Positions 18,320-28,070 of a stretch of 64,000 bases of DNA are shown here, one piece after another. The notes under the pieces are model-generated. The model had not been told where the DNA came from and made no database searches. It saw only the letters and a list, made by a program, of their open reading frames with translations. The position numbers and the translations under genes were made by a program. The DNA lies in NCBI GenBank assembly GCA_002404865.1, contig DHKP01000015.1:33473-97472 (forward strand). The letters are read 5' to 3'. Each line of letters starts with the position of its first letter. The first letter of the stretch is position 1. Origin of the DNA: Caryophanales bacterium UBA4691 (GTDB lineage: Bacteria; Bacillota_I; Bacilli_A; RFN20; CAG-826).

Positions 18320-20860
18320 ATGAAAAAGAAAACCATTATATTGCTAGCCTGTTCCTTTCTTCTTGCTGGGTGCGGAGAAGAGAATTCAAGTCAAACCACC
18401 GCTTCATCAGACACTCCAAGTCAAAACGAGGACATTTCAGTCAGCGGCATCACGCTAAAGGAAACGTCAAAAGAGCTTGAGATTGGCGAAACATATCAAC
18501 TTACTCCTACTCTCACTCCTTCTAATGCAACCAATACGCTTGTCTCTTATTCTTCTTCCAATGAAAACGTCGCAAGCGTCTCTTTGTTGGGCCTAGTTAC
18601 CGCAAAAAGCGCTGGCAAGGCGACAATCGTAGTTACTAGTGACGCTAACCCCGAGGTTAAAGCGACGCTAACTCTAGAAGTAAAAGCGAAAGACATCACA
18701 TCCTTCGATATCGCTTTCCCAGAAGAGATCGAAGAATTCAATCTAAACGGCACCACCTATAAACAACTCATTATTGGCTCCTCTTACGCTTTGAATCCAA
18801 CTTTCGTTGGAAACGACACCACTACTCTTGAGGCTAGTTTTTCCACTCCAGGTTTTGCAAGTTTCGATAGCTCGACCAATACATTAAAAGCAGAAAAAGA
18901 AATCACTCGTTTAGAGGTCACATTCTCCGCAAAAGGGACTGCTTTGCCCGTTAAAAAATACGTTTTCCGTCTTTTAAGCAAAGGAAAAGCCGACCAAGCC
19001 ATTGCCTTCGCTAAACTCAAGAAATCGGCAGAGCTAGAGGAGAATAAATACGTGAATGCATACACCTTCGAATTCAAAAGCGAAGGAAACCCAAACGGCA
19101 TTAAAACAGTAGAAAGCGAAACCATTGATTACACCGTTTATCAAGAGGGCCAACACTCTTACATGGTTGGCTTAAAAGAGAAATCTAAGAAAGTCGGTTC
19201 TGATCCGCAAGTAAATACATTCCTAACGACATTCAAGGGGATCGGGCAAGACAATGCTTACTATGAACTCGAAATCAATGACAATACCCATAAGCATGAG
19301 AAAGACCCTCTAAAAAAGATAGTCACGACTGAAGAAGCAGGAAGCGGAGAAATCACGCGCGCTCTCGCTATAAAGAAAGGGACTTTATTAGAGCACAATT
19401 CTAGATTCGGACTAAGCAATATCGCTTCCGCGATGGTTGATCCCTCCAATAGCGGTTACGATTATTTCGTTCCAAGCAAATCCTATCCGTTTTATTTTGG
19501 TGGATCAGTTGCAAACACCGCTACTTACGAAACGACCGTAGACGGATTCAAAGTCAAGGGATACACAATCGAAGAAAAACCAACAAGTTATAGTAACGGC
19601 ATGGTTTTCTTTAACGAAGGAATCTTTGTTTTTGATGATAATAACCTCCTCACCAGCGTCACTGTCGTTGACAAAGTCTATGACAAAACTGGCTTTGATT
19701 TTACAAATAACACCCTTTTAGAAAACGCGACGCCAATTAACACCTACACCATTAAATATACGCAAGAATTCGGTGAAATCGGTAACGAAGAGGAACTAGA
19801 GGGGCGTTACGCAATAGATGTCAACGAACTTTATTTTACGTCTTTTAAAGTCAACCTCGCTTTAGGAAACACCATAATTGACCCAAAGAAGCTTGTGGTC
19901 AATCAAACCTATGCCTTTGAAGAAACAAGCCAAACACCGAACATCGCCACTTCTAAAATCGACCCAATTTTATTAACAAACGTTGGTGATAAGAGTGTTA
20001 TCTCTATCTTAGAAGGAGGGCTAAAATTCAAAGTCTTAAAAGAAGGTTCAACCACTTTAACCTTCTATTCAGCGAAGAATAACAAGTCGTTTACTTTGGA
20101 TGTATCCACAACGCTCCCTGATGCGACCTCTATTACCATTAAACAAGGTACAGAAGGGAAAACAATTAATACCACTACAATAACGGGCGTCACAAATGAA
20201 GCCATCAGTGGATTCTATTTCGAGACTTATCCCGCTACTTCTGCCCAAACTGGTACCGATCCAGCGTTTACGTTTACCGATAGTGAAGACGTTGACGCAA
20301 GTTCCGTTTGCTCTTTCACTAAATCAAGCGAAACAATCAAGAATCACCCTACTTATTGCTTCAAAGCAACAAAAGCAGGGACTTACTCCGTTACTGCAAG
20401 CTATGGAGAAGTAAGCGCGTCATTTAATGTTAACATCGCTGATCCTGTCAGTGACGATTCATCTTTATCTACTGAAGTGATTAAGCATGATTTCTCAGCC
20501 TCCACGCTAGACTGGCAAGTCGTACTACATTTTGACTCTAAAACAAGCGGCAAAATGAAAGGATATGTGCCAGGTGGCGCAACTAAATTTATAGAAGGCG
20601 ATGATAGTGACGCAGGTGGACAATTCACTTTTGAATGTTCCATTGATGACGCGAACAAAACGATTATTTTCACGAGTATCACTTTTGTTGGTGGAAGATG
20701 TGAATCTTTAACTGATTACTTCGATAATTATTGCGGATATATCCCGCAACAAAACGCGTCTTTCACCATCGCTGATAGTGGAGAATCGTTCACTGGAAAT
20801 TTTGTGTGGAGTGAAAATGGGGAAGATCCTGAAGAAGCTTCCTTCACGAATCTAAATTAA
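18320..20860 (+). CDS. BIG2-domain lipoprotein, unknown function
   Basis: An 846-residue lipoprotein with a textbook lipobox LLAGC (Cys18). A BIG2 Ig-like domain lies at about residues 43-123 (ELEIGETYQLTPTLTPSNA, SSNENVASVSLLGLVTA). A long middle region shares its layout with the 12230 and 61516 proteins (SRFGLSNI, a YFVPSKSYPFYFGG stretch, then FDDNNLLTSVTV). Further Ig-like segments lie near 500-700, and the C-terminal 130 residues form a separate Cys-containing beta-rich domain (FVGGRCESLTDY). It starts 12 bases after the preceding stop with a weak GAGG site, so translation probably depends on coupling. Function unknown. Confidence 0.88.
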   Translation: MKKKTIILLACSFLLAGCGEENSSQTTASSDTPSQNEDISVSGITLKETSKELEIGETYQLTPTLTPSNATNTLVSYSSSNENVASVSLLGLVTAKSAGKATIVVTSDANPEVKATLTLEVKAKDITSFDIAFPEEIEEFNLNGTTYKQLIIGSSYALNPTFVGNDTTTLEASFSTPGFASFDSSTNTLKAEKEITRLEVTFSAKGTALPVKKYVFRLLSKGKADQAIAFAKLKKSAELEENKYVNAYTFEFKSEGNPNGIKTVESETIDYTVYQEGQHSYMVGLKEKSKKVGSDPQVNTFLTTFKGIGQDNAYYELEINDNTHKHEKDPLKKIVTTEEAGSGEITRALAIKKGTLLEHNSRFGLSNIASAMVDPSNSGYDYFVPSKSYPFYFGGSVANTATYETTVDGFKVKGYTIEEKPTSYSNGMVFFNEGIFVFDDNNLLTSVTVVDKVYDKTGFDFTNNTLLENATPINTYTIKYTQEFGEIGNEEELEGRYAIDVNELYFTSFKVNLALGNTIIDPKKLVVNQTYAFEETSQTPNIATSKIDPILLTNVGDKSVISILEGGLKFKVLKEGSTTLTFYSAKNNKSFTLDVSTTLPDATSITIKQGTEGKTINTTTITGVTNEAISGFYFETYPATSAQTGTDPAFTFTDSEDVDASSVCSFTKSSETIKNHPTYCFKATKAGTYSVTASYGEVSASFNVNIADPVSDDSSLSTEVIKHDFSASTLDWQVVLHFDSKTSGKMKGYVPGGATKFIEGDDSDAGGQFTFECSIDDANKTIIFTSITFVGGRCESLTDYFDNYCGYIPQQNASFTIADSGESFTGNFVWSENGEDPEEASFTNLN

Positions 20861-20871
20861 GAGGTTTGACA

Positions 20872-22581
20872 ATGAAAAAATCACATTATTCCATATTATT
20901 AATCGCTTCCGCATTACTGTTATCATGCGGAGAAAATAAACCAGGCGAATCCTCTTCTACTTTCGATTGGAATCAAGAAGCAAGCCTAGCGAAAGCCTCT
21001 TCTTTCCTCCAAACGCTATCATGGGATGAGGTTAACGCTTTCTCTTTCGTGGACCGAAGTTATGCGAGCAATTATTACTACAATTCCAAATACATGGTCA
21101 CGGGAGGGGGCGCGCTAGTCAATTACAAAGCGAGCCATGCCTTTAAGCTATATGAAGGCGATTTCGTGGAAGATAACGTTACGATCGACGCTTTGACAGG
21201 CGTAGAGAGCTCATCCACGCAAAATAGTTTCAATGCCGAAGAGCAAATCTATCTACAAGATAACTACATCCATGACATTTTCCTAGTGGACGTGGAAGGA
21301 GAATCCTACGCGAATTGCTACCCTTCTCACCGCTATAGAACGCTAAGCGATTATCTAAATTACGACAGCGTTTTAAAAGATTCGGCTTCCGCTTTAAGCA
21401 ATTTAGAAAAAGCATTCCCAAAAGACGATGGCTTCCTTGATCCAGACATTGTTATTACTACAGAAGGAGACAAAGAGCATTATACCGTGGAAGTGAGCTA
21501 TCCTGGCGACACTACTTATGTCGCTTACAGTAGAGGCTATGATCTTACGCTCGATAAAAATAGCAAAACGCTTGATTCGATTACAATGAGTCTCCGTTAC
21601 TACAAAGACGATATCGATGGGGCTTATGAAACTTCAACTGCGATGTTACAAAGCTACACGATCTCTTCTCTATCGTTTGGTAAGAAAAACGCGTATTCTG
21701 GAACAAAGCACACAATCGAAGAGCTCCCGACTGAAAAAGTGCACGGCGCTCCCGCTAGACAAATCGATTTGACGAATATCGCTGATGGAGAATTAACGGG
21801 AGAGACCGCTCTTTCTTTTGTGAACAACATCCTTTATTACGCCCGCGACACTAGAGAGACCAAATATTCTTTTATCTATCATGATGCGTTTGATTTCGCT
21901 TCTTCAGAGCAAACTTCGATCGGGGATGTTCTTTTTGAAGGAAAACTGATCGCTTATCAAAACGATATTCTTGATAATCATGGTTCTATGCGCAAGGTCA
22001 ATAGTAAAGATGAACCTTATGGAGAAAGCGCTTCTTATTGGATATTTGCCGAAGCGAAAGAAGGCTATATCCAAAAGGGCGGTAAATTCGATAAATGGAT
22101 CACTTCTAGCTATGCTGGGGTTGATGCGAAGTACATCACGGATTTGCGTTCCTATCTCGATGCAAATCCTCTTTTCTATGGCGAAATGGATGGCGGAGAG
22201 CTCAAAGACAGCGAATTTAAAAAGCAATTGAGTTTATTCTCTAGTTACCCATTGGGTAAAACAAAGTCCGACGGATCAACATTGAACCTTTCGGTCAAAG
22301 GGAATAAATCCGGCAATTCCATCACTTTAGAAGCAACTAGCGCAATCACATTGGATAATTCTAATGCCAGCGTCACAAACACATGGTCGTTTTTAATCCA
22401 AAGCGATTACCTAACGTCATTCTCTTTGAAGATGGAAGAAAATACCCATAGTAATACCTATTATTGCGATACTTATGAAGCGGTCTTCCTTCACGCCCCG
22501 AAGCAAGTTTATAAGGGGGAGGCTTTCAACTATGAAGAGATTCAATATCAAGTGTACTGGAGCAGTTTCAATGTCATATAA
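20872..22581 (+). CDS. Lipoprotein of unknown function
   Basis: A 569-residue lipoprotein (lipobox LLLSC, Cys19). Start taken at ATG 20872, seven bases after GAGG; an in-frame TTG at 20866 is less likely. After a short Ser-rich linker comes a repetitive, Tyr/Ser/Asp-rich body in two similar halves: 'KYMVTGGGALVNYK...' near residue 65 and a second unit from about residue 300 with 'YWIFAEAKEGYIQKGGKF'. No known domain recognised. It lies third in the 16997-23905 operon and its 3' end overlaps the next gene by 11 bases. Confidence 0.86.
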   Translation: MKKSHYSILLIASALLLSCGENKPGESSSTFDWNQEASLAKASSFLQTLSWDEVNAFSFVDRSYASNYYYNSKYMVTGGGALVNYKASHAFKLYEGDFVEDNVTIDALTGVESSSTQNSFNAEEQIYLQDNYIHDIFLVDVEGESYANCYPSHRYRTLSDYLNYDSVLKDSASALSNLEKAFPKDDGFLDPDIVITTEGDKEHYTVEVSYPGDTTYVAYSRGYDLTLDKNSKTLDSITMSLRYYKDDIDGAYETSTAMLQSYTISSLSFGKKNAYSGTKHTIEELPTEKVHGAPARQIDLTNIADGELTGETALSFVNNILYYARDTRETKYSFIYHDAFDFASSEQTSIGDVLFEGKLIAYQNDILDNHGSMRKVNSKDEPYGESASYWIFAEAKEGYIQKGGKFDKWITSSYAGVDAKYITDLRSYLDANPLFYGEMDGGELKDSEFKKQLSLFSSYPLGKTKSDGSTLNLSVKGNKSGNSITLEATSAITLDNSNASVTNTWSFLIQSDYLTSFSLKMEENTHSNTYYCDTYEAVFLHAPKQVYKGEAFNYEEIQYQVYWSSFNVI

Positions 22582-23905
22582 GCGTTCTATTATTTTGCTT
22601 GCTTCTTTTTCCTTATTAGCAAGCTGCGGGACTAACCCTAGTTCTAGCGAGTCTATTGCTCCATCTAGCGAAATAAAAGGCCAATACGATTTAAGGGGGA
22701 AACTTAATCAATTAAAAACCGCGAAAACCTTGCAATTAACCCTCCAATATTATTTAAAAGACGGCACAAACAATCGCGGAAGCGTCTATACCTATACCTA
22801 CACCCCTAATTACTATGCGATTTCAAAAGACGGCCAAACTGCCGGGATTTCTAATGGTGAGGATGGAATTTGGAGCTTTCAAATCGCGGATAACGAATTC
22901 ATCGCGGGCCCTATCACCAATATCGATCTCAAATCGATTTGGGAAGAAAACGCAATCAGAAATTATTACGATGGGTTAAATGCCGCGCGCGTAGGGGAAA
23001 GCGACACTCACGTTTACGCTTTAAGCGATTCCGTGAATCTTGGCGCGATTTTGCGCATGGCTGGTTTAGCGCCATCTACCGGATTATTCTCAATCATCCA
23101 AGAAGCAAAAGTCGAAGCGAATGAAAACGGGGTAGTGTTTTCTATTGATTTTGGCGTCAATGGCACGATTGTTGAGACCGTCACGCATATTGATGACGCT
23201 TCCTATTCTCTCCCTCAATATGAGGATTATATCGCAAAAGGCGGGAAACCACGCCAAGCCGAAAAAGGCCTTATCGACTTAATGGCACTATTCTCTTCTT
23301 ATAATTATTCTTCCCCGATGGGATCAGTTAAAGATGGCGATAAGCTTATCGAAGTAGGCACCCGTTATTTCGCTCCAAAATACATATATGAAGACTACAC
23401 GGACGATTATTTGTCTTACGTTTTGAAAAGCAGCGGAAAAGAGCTAAAACGGAGAGGATATATCGAAATCGAAAACAATGAGAACGTGCAAAACGGCATA
23501 TATTCGTTTGAAGTAAATCATTATGATGCCTCAAATAAGCCCGAGCTAAAGGACTCTGATTTAACGCAAACGATCGCGAATGCAAAATTAGTCGATCGAT
23601 ACCCCTATTACCAGTCTTTAACCTATTCGAAATACCTTTCTAGCTTCTATAGCGGCTACAAAGAGCCATTCAAAGGAGAGGATGCTTATTACTCAAATCG
23701 GAGCGATTTGGCGACGGAATTCGCAAATAGCATCTTCGGCGACAAAACAAGCGCGACTGGGATGTATATCGTAGGTTCCTTAGAAAGCGATAATCCTAGC
23801 GTCACCTTCTACGTTAGCTATAGTAATGGGCAAGGGTATGAAGTGAGTGCGACTGATTTTACGAAGACCAATATCGAATTTTTAGAAAGCTATCTATCAA
23901 AATAA
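22571..23905 (+). CDS. Lipoprotein of unknown function (paralog of the 16997 protein)
   Basis: A 444-residue lipoprotein. ATG 22571 is chosen because it sits eight bases after GGAG and gives a compact signal peptide ending in LLASC (Cys19); the in-frame ATG 22532 would add 13 atypical residues, though a GGGGGAGG lies upstream of it. The body contains 'GISNGEDGIWSFQI', a middle 'LIEVGTRYFAPKYIYEDY' block and the C-terminal 'VSATDFTKTNIEFLESYL' that matches the end of the 16997 product. The operon thus holds two members of this family around two others. A terminator follows the stop by 26 bases. Confidence 0.86.
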   Translation: MSYKRSIILLASFSLLASCGTNPSSSESIAPSSEIKGQYDLRGKLNQLKTAKTLQLTLQYYLKDGTNNRGSVYTYTYTPNYYAISKDGQTAGISNGEDGIWSFQIADNEFIAGPITNIDLKSIWEENAIRNYYDGLNAARVGESDTHVYALSDSVNLGAILRMAGLAPSTGLFSIIQEAKVEANENGVVFSIDFGVNGTIVETVTHIDDASYSLPQYEDYIAKGGKPRQAEKGLIDLMALFSSYNYSSPMGSVKDGDKLIEVGTRYFAPKYIYEDYTDDYLSYVLKSSGKELKRRGYIEIENNENVQNGIYSFEVNHYDASNKPELKDSDLTQTIANAKLVDRYPYYQSLTYSKYLSSFYSGYKEPFKGEDAYYSNRSDLATEFANSIFGDKTSATGMYIVGSLESDNPSVTFYVSYSNGQGYEVSATDFTKTNIEFLESYLSK

Positions 23906-23931
23906 GCCGAATCGACGCTTGTTCGGTAACT

Positions 23932-23962
23932 AGCCAAGGATGTTGTATCGCCTTGGCTTTTC
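23932..23962 (+). terminator. Rho-independent terminator of the 16997-23905 operon
   Basis: AGCCAAGG (23932-23939) pairs with CCTTGGCT (23951-23958) around an 11-nt loop and is followed by TTTTC. A small GCCGAA/TTCGGT stem precedes it. Confidence 0.8.
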
Positions 23963-24045
23963 ATTAGCTATAGTTATCTCAATCTATTAATAGCAAAATA
24001 CTAGGCACTGCAAATGCTAGTTCCTAATAGTAATGGCCTCTTATT

Positions 24046-24082
24046 AAAATCGCATCCCTTAGAGGTAGAATGCCGCGATTTT
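24046..24082 (-). terminator. Probable terminator of the isochorismatase-like gene
   Basis: AAAATCGC (24046-24053) and GCGATTTT (24075-24082) form a perfect 8-bp stem with an internal GCAT/ATGC pairing. On the minus strand it ends in TTTT, eight bases beyond the stop at 24090. Confidence 0.7.
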
Positions 24083-24089
24083 ATGTTGC

Positions 24090-24647
24090 CTATCGATGAA
24101 ATATCTCGAAAAGCTCTTTGTTTGTATATAGCTCTGCCCCATAGACTTCTTTGAGGTATTTTAAGCCGTTATCGTAATCTTCCTGGGTGAAGGAATCGGT
24201 CGCTTCTATCGCCACCGCCACTTGATAGCCTAATTGATAAGCGTCAGCGGCAGTGTGACGGACGCACATATGGGTATGCAAGCCAGTGAGAATGACGGTT
24301 TTCACCCCTAATTCCCTTAAAAGAAGGTCAAGATCAGTTTGGAAGAAGCCGCTGTAGCGCCTTTTCGGAACGATATAATCCTTATCACTGACTTTTAGCT
24401 CAGGGATAACTTCTGCACCAACAGTTCCTGCAAGCGCGTGATCGCCCCAAAGTTCAAGCTCTTTGTCAATGCCTTTTATATGAGCGTCATTGCAGAAGAT
24501 GACGGGGATATTGGCTTTTCTAGCCTCGTCAAGAAGCTCGGAAGTGGGTTTGATGATTGCAAGTCCCCTATCGCACTTAAGCGAACCAGTGACAAAATCA
24601 TTCAGCATATCCACAACTAAAACCGCCGTTTTCTTTTTATCAAACAT
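24090..24647 (-). CDS. Isochorismatase-like cysteine hydrolase
   Basis: A 185-residue cytoplasmic hydrolase of the isochorismatase/nicotinamidase superfamily. The catalytic triad is visible: Asp13 (VVDMLNDF), Lys95 (PKRRYSGF) and Cys128 (THMCVRHTAADA). Members cleave amides or related small molecules such as nicotinamide; the exact substrate cannot be read from sequence. Start at ATG 24647, seven bases after GGGAGGA; an in-frame extension to 24737 lacks support. It lies 86 bases downstream of the DUF234-type ATPase on the same strand and may be co-transcribed, but a functional link is not obvious. Confidence 0.9.
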   Translation of the reverse strand: MFDKKKTAVLVVDMLNDFVTGSLKCDRGLAIIKPTSELLDEARKANIPVIFCNDAHIKGIDKELELWGDHALAGTVGAEVIPELKVSDKDYIVPKRRYSGFFQTDLDLLLRELGVKTVILTGLHTHMCVRHTAADAYQLGYQVAVAIEATDSFTQEDYDNGLKYLKEVYGAELYTNKELFEIFHR

Positions 24648-24733
24648 TGTTGTTCCTCCCTTGAAAACAAGGATGATTTTAAGGGAATCATAATTTGAGT
24701 CAATAACAATAGGGAAAATGATAATAACAACGT

Positions 24734-26161
24734 TCAATCGTTTCTATCGTTATAGATATCCTCGATAGTGATGAGTCTAGCATCTTTCGCGTTTTCTTTG
24801 ACCCAATCGGTAAAGCCAGACAAGGAAAAGAGCAAGAAAGGATATGATCTTTTGTATTTAGTGGGAATTAAAGACGATCTTCTGACAAGTGTTTCATATA
24901 TCTCTTTATCGATTTTTTCGTTTTTGAATTTGCATTCTCCAACGATGTATTTTTTGTCTAGCGAAGAAAAAGCAACCACGTCGACGTCAGCTGGCTGAAA
25001 GTTTTTGTCCTTTTTATCGCCTATCGCTTCGTTTCCCCACCAAGAACCAACTTGATTGATAAAAATGGGCAAGCCTCCCGTAATACCCACCATTAAGGTG
25101 TAGTGTCGGCACATATTCTCAAATATAGGGCCCATATAAGTATGAATTTGGGATTTGACGATTTTGTTGAAATAGAGTTCGCCTTGACCCATTTCAATCG
25201 CGCTTACAGCCTTAGGAATAAATTCGTACCAAAATTTAAACATGCTGTCTTTTAATACATATTGCGTTTTCTTTTTGTTCTTTTCTTCGCCCATAGAGGT
25301 TTTCTTTTCGACAAGATCGACGCGAATTAATTTTTCTAAAGAATAAAGAACAGTTGTTTCTCTTTCTTTTATTTTAGTGGCGATGGAATTAATTGTGTTT
25401 TCGCCATTCGCGATTTGCTCAATGATGTTGTTTACTAAAGCGACATCAGTGAATTCTTGAATAAGCAAGTTCTTCACTTCATCGTAAAGATATCCGCTTG
25501 TGGAAAAGAAAAGGTTGATAACATTTTGATTGATGCTGAGTTTTGGGTCGATTAAGGATAAATATTTTGCCACTCCACCCGTCACCCCATAGCAGATTGC
25601 TTTATCTTCAAAAGAATAATTTGGGACGAATTTTGCAGAATCAATGTAAGAAAAAACATCTAATTTAATTTGGGAGTCCCTTCTTCCAAAAAGAGGGCTC
25701 TTTTCGCTTAAAACTTTATTCTCCATGAAGCTTAAAGAGGAGCCACAAAGGATGATTTTGAGGTTTTTATTTGTCCAAATCGTATCAATGTATTTTTGGA
25801 GAATGGACAATAATGATTCATCTTTTTCCGCCCAATAAGGAAGTTCATCGAAGACAAGAATGGTTTTTTCCTTTTTCACAGATTGGGAGATAAAATCAAA
25901 TATGCTTTCTAAAGAATCAAATTTAATGTCATGCACTTGAGGCAATAAGCAAGAGATGGTTTGTTTTCCAAACAATTCAATATTTCTATCTTTGCCTACT
26001 TTTGTGGCTGTATAAAAAATGGCCTTTTTTCCTTTCACGAATTCATTTATCAAAGTGGATTTGCCGATTCGCCTCCTTCCGTATATTACAATCATTCCCG
26101 TTCCATCTTTTTCGTAGAAATTCTCTAGTGTTTTTAGTTCTTTTTCTCTTCCGATGAACAT
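24734..26161 (-). CDS. AAA ATPase with DUF234-type nuclease-like C-terminus
   Basis: A 475-residue protein of the archaeal-type ATPase_2/DUF234 family. Walker A is GRRRIGKST at 28-36; Walker B D105-E106 (ILVFDELPY). A winged-helix-like region follows at about 245-300 (INSIATKIKERETTVLYSLEKL in two parts). The C-terminus has a PD-(D/E)xK-like pattern: D392/D394 (ADVDVVAF), E409 and K411 (GECKFK). Such proteins are widespread and poorly characterised. It is a clear paralog of the protein at 50060-51445, sharing the MFIGREKEL start. SD GGAGGG. Directly upstream are four copies of a 15-bp tandem repeat, suggesting autoregulation. Confidence 0.92.
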   Translation of the reverse strand: MFIGREKELKTLENFYEKDGTGMIVIYGRRRIGKSTLINEFVKGKKAIFYTATKVGKDRNIELFGKQTISCLLPQVHDIKFDSLESIFDFISQSVKKEKTILVFDELPYWAEKDESLLSILQKYIDTIWTNKNLKIILCGSSLSFMENKVLSEKSPLFGRRDSQIKLDVFSYIDSAKFVPNYSFEDKAICYGVTGGVAKYLSLIDPKLSINQNVINLFFSTSGYLYDEVKNLLIQEFTDVALVNNIIEQIANGENTINSIATKIKERETTVLYSLEKLIRVDLVEKKTSMGEEKNKKKTQYVLKDSMFKFWYEFIPKAVSAIEMGQGELYFNKIVKSQIHTYMGPIFENMCRHYTLMVGITGGLPIFINQVGSWWGNEAIGDKKDKNFQPADVDVVAFSSLDKKYIVGECKFKNEKIDKEIYETLVRRSSLIPTKYKRSYPFLLFSLSGFTDWVKENAKDARLITIEDIYNDRND

Positions 26162-26183
26162 TGTTACCCTCCAATATATTTTT

Positions 26184-26281
26184 ATTCAAATTGTTTTGAT
26201 TCAAATTGTTTTGAATTATTTTAACACGAAAGATTAGGAATAGTTATTTTTATTCAAATTGTTTTGATTCAAATCTTTCTG
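26184..26281. repeat. Two pairs of 15-bp tandem repeats upstream of the DUF234 ATPase gene
   Basis: ATTCAAATTGTTTTG occurs at 26184-26198, 26199-26213 and 26252-26266 exactly, and at 26267-26281 with three differences. The first pair ends 22 bases from the ATPase start codon (26161). Two pairs separated by 68 bp look like an operator array. The remaining gap to 26401 contains a perfect CGCTACGTAGCG palindrome (26305-26316). Confidence 0.85.
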
Positions 26282-26401
26282 AATTAGCATTTTGGGCGTT
26301 AAAACGCTACGTAGCGATTGCTAATATGCCCACACCCGACTAAAAACAAAATTTAGGAGTTAGTTCATAGAAAACGATGGATTCGCTATGGGATGAAACG
26401 G

Positions 26402-27451
26402 TTATCGTGTTTTTGCTTTTTGAAGTGCTTGTAGCTTTTCTTGATTTAATTTCACTGCAAAACGAACACCGAAGAATTCATGGTCGCTCCCCCACTCTAA
26501 AGCCTCTCCATCCTTACTAAAAACGATGATCTTTTTGCTCCCTTTTCCTTTGCTTCTAGTTCCCCACACGCCTTTATAGTCTGGTTCTAATTCGCGGTAG
26601 CAAATCGCAAAATCCGTTAAGGAGGCCTTGCGTTCTTCAATTGTTAAATATTGTTCGCCTTCCTCTTTACTAAGAAGAAAAAACTTATCGCCAAAACAAT
26701 GAGTTTTTAGGATTTCTCTTTCGCTACTATTAAGATACAAATCGGAGTCAAGCATCCCTAAACCGTTTCCATATTGGTAGTACATGCCTGGGAAATTAGT
26801 GTTATTTAGCCAGCTGCGGACATAGGAATTCTCATATTCGTTTTGGTTAGAGGCTTTTCCGCTTTTATATTTCAATTCTTCGTTTTTCCCGCTTGCATAG
26901 TAATGAACATCTAAAATCTTTTCTGTCACTGCAAGAGTTTCGCCCTCTTTTGTATGAATCAGAATCCATTTCACTGGGTCGAATCTGAAATAGTAATGAG
27001 ATTTTTCAGTCGCTGTTGTCTTATCGTCCAAAAAGTAATGCGTCTTATGGAAGGTTTTACTAGGCGCTCCTCTTTTTGGACGCTTTCGATACCACGCGCC
27101 TCCGTGCTCAAAATAAGAGATATAACTCGCTTCCTTCACAGATGAGGTTTTCTTATCTAATTCCTTTAGAAGAGTATGATCGGTCACCAAAGACTGAGGG
27201 TAGATACCAAAATAAGAGACTTCGAAGGGAAGCTTTTCTTTCCATTTTGCAACGAGTGTCGTAGATTGGGCGATATTCCAAACGCCGTTTTGAGCGATGA
27301 CTTCATCTTTATTCTCCCAGCCTATGAAACGATATTTAGAGCTACGGTCAATCAAAGTAGGGAGTTCATATTTTTCGCCTACATTAAATATCTTCATCGG
27401 GAAAGTGTGCCCACATTTGTCGTCAAGGAGATGAATGCGCGTCCCTTTCAC
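26402..27451 (-). pseudogene. C-terminal part of an interrupted lipoprotein gene: InlB repeat plus DUF6273-like domain
   Basis: The frame encodes 349 residues from a GTG without a ribosome binding site and is open back to an in-frame TAA at 27521-27523. It starts inside an InlB-type B-repeat (YELPTLIDRSSKYRFIGW, TTLVAKWKEK), followed by a module with YFGIYPQS, GGAWYRKR, YYFRFDPVKW, SYVRSWLN and FFGVRFAVKL, the pattern of DUF6273-like domains. The signal peptide and N-terminal part lie in another frame at 27592-27945. The residues between, read in the third frame, continue the repeat (KGWYLDK, then the TAA). So the gene carries at least a frameshift and a stop. The paralogous locus at 30992-32528 is interrupted at nearly the same place. 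Confidence 0.8.
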
Positions 27452-27591
27452 TTCATAGTTCGCGTATAAATTCGTTATAGCCGTAACTGGGTTGAACGCA
27501 AAATCCCACTCCCTCGTCTTTTATTTATCTAAATACCATCCCTTGATATCCACTCCATCAAAAGAAGGCCTCTCAACCGTTTTATTAGCCC

Positions 27592-27945
27592 TCACGCGTT
27601 CAGTTTTATCAAAACATCATCACAGTAAAAATTAACTGAGTAGTATTTCTTCTTTTTTGGAGGCAACTTTCCTCCATCATAAATATTCCCGTTCGTCAAA
27701 GTGATAATTAAATGTCCTCTTTTATCCACCTTGACGGAAGAAATCGAAATATTATCTTTTGTCACTTGTTTGGAAGCTTTTGGGCGACTAGCTTCAACCC
27801 ATTCGAAATAAGAAAGCTTTCCTCCATCAACTCGATAAGAAATATAATTCTCATAATCATAATCGTCTCTAGGAGAAGAACACCCGTTAGAGAAAGAAAA
27901 AGCAATCATCAATAATGCCAAAAACTTAAAATTTCTATGTTTCAT
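27592..27945 (-). CDS. N-terminal lipoprotein fragment of an interrupted gene
   Basis: A 117-residue reading frame with a good start (GAGG six bases before ATG 27945), its own promoter and a signal peptide ending SFSNGC (Cys22). The body contains ISYRVDGGKLSYFEWV, RGHLIITLTNGN and VNFYCDDVL, each of which matches the protein at 32073-32528 (AYRIEGGTLSYFEWI, RGHLIIVFKDGT, INFYYDDIL). The frame ends where the InlB repeat should begin; that repeat and the DUF6273-like domain lie downstream in other frames. It may still be made as a short surface lipoprotein, but the locus reads as a decaying gene. Confidence 0.75.
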   Translation of the reverse strand: MKHRNFKFLALLMIAFSFSNGCSSPRDDYDYENYISYRVDGGKLSYFEWVEASRPKASKQVTKDNISISSVKVDKRGHLIITLTNGNIYDGGKLPPKKKKYYSVNFYCDDVLIKLNA

Positions 27946-27977
27946 ATTATCCTCATTATATTGCGATTAATGAGCAC

Positions 27978-28006
27978 AATATAAAGCAATAGAATAAGAT
28001 ATGCAA
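27978..28006 (-). promoter_or_regulatory. Sigma-A-like promoter of the interrupted lipoprotein gene
   Basis: Minus strand: -35 TTGCAT (28006-28001), 17-bp spacer, -10 TATATT (27983-27978), 33 bases before ATG 27945. Confidence 0.65.
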
Positions 28007-28070
28007 AGATGTTTTTTTATCGATAAACGCTGATTGAATAAATTATTTGAAAAGAAATTTAATTGTTTTG

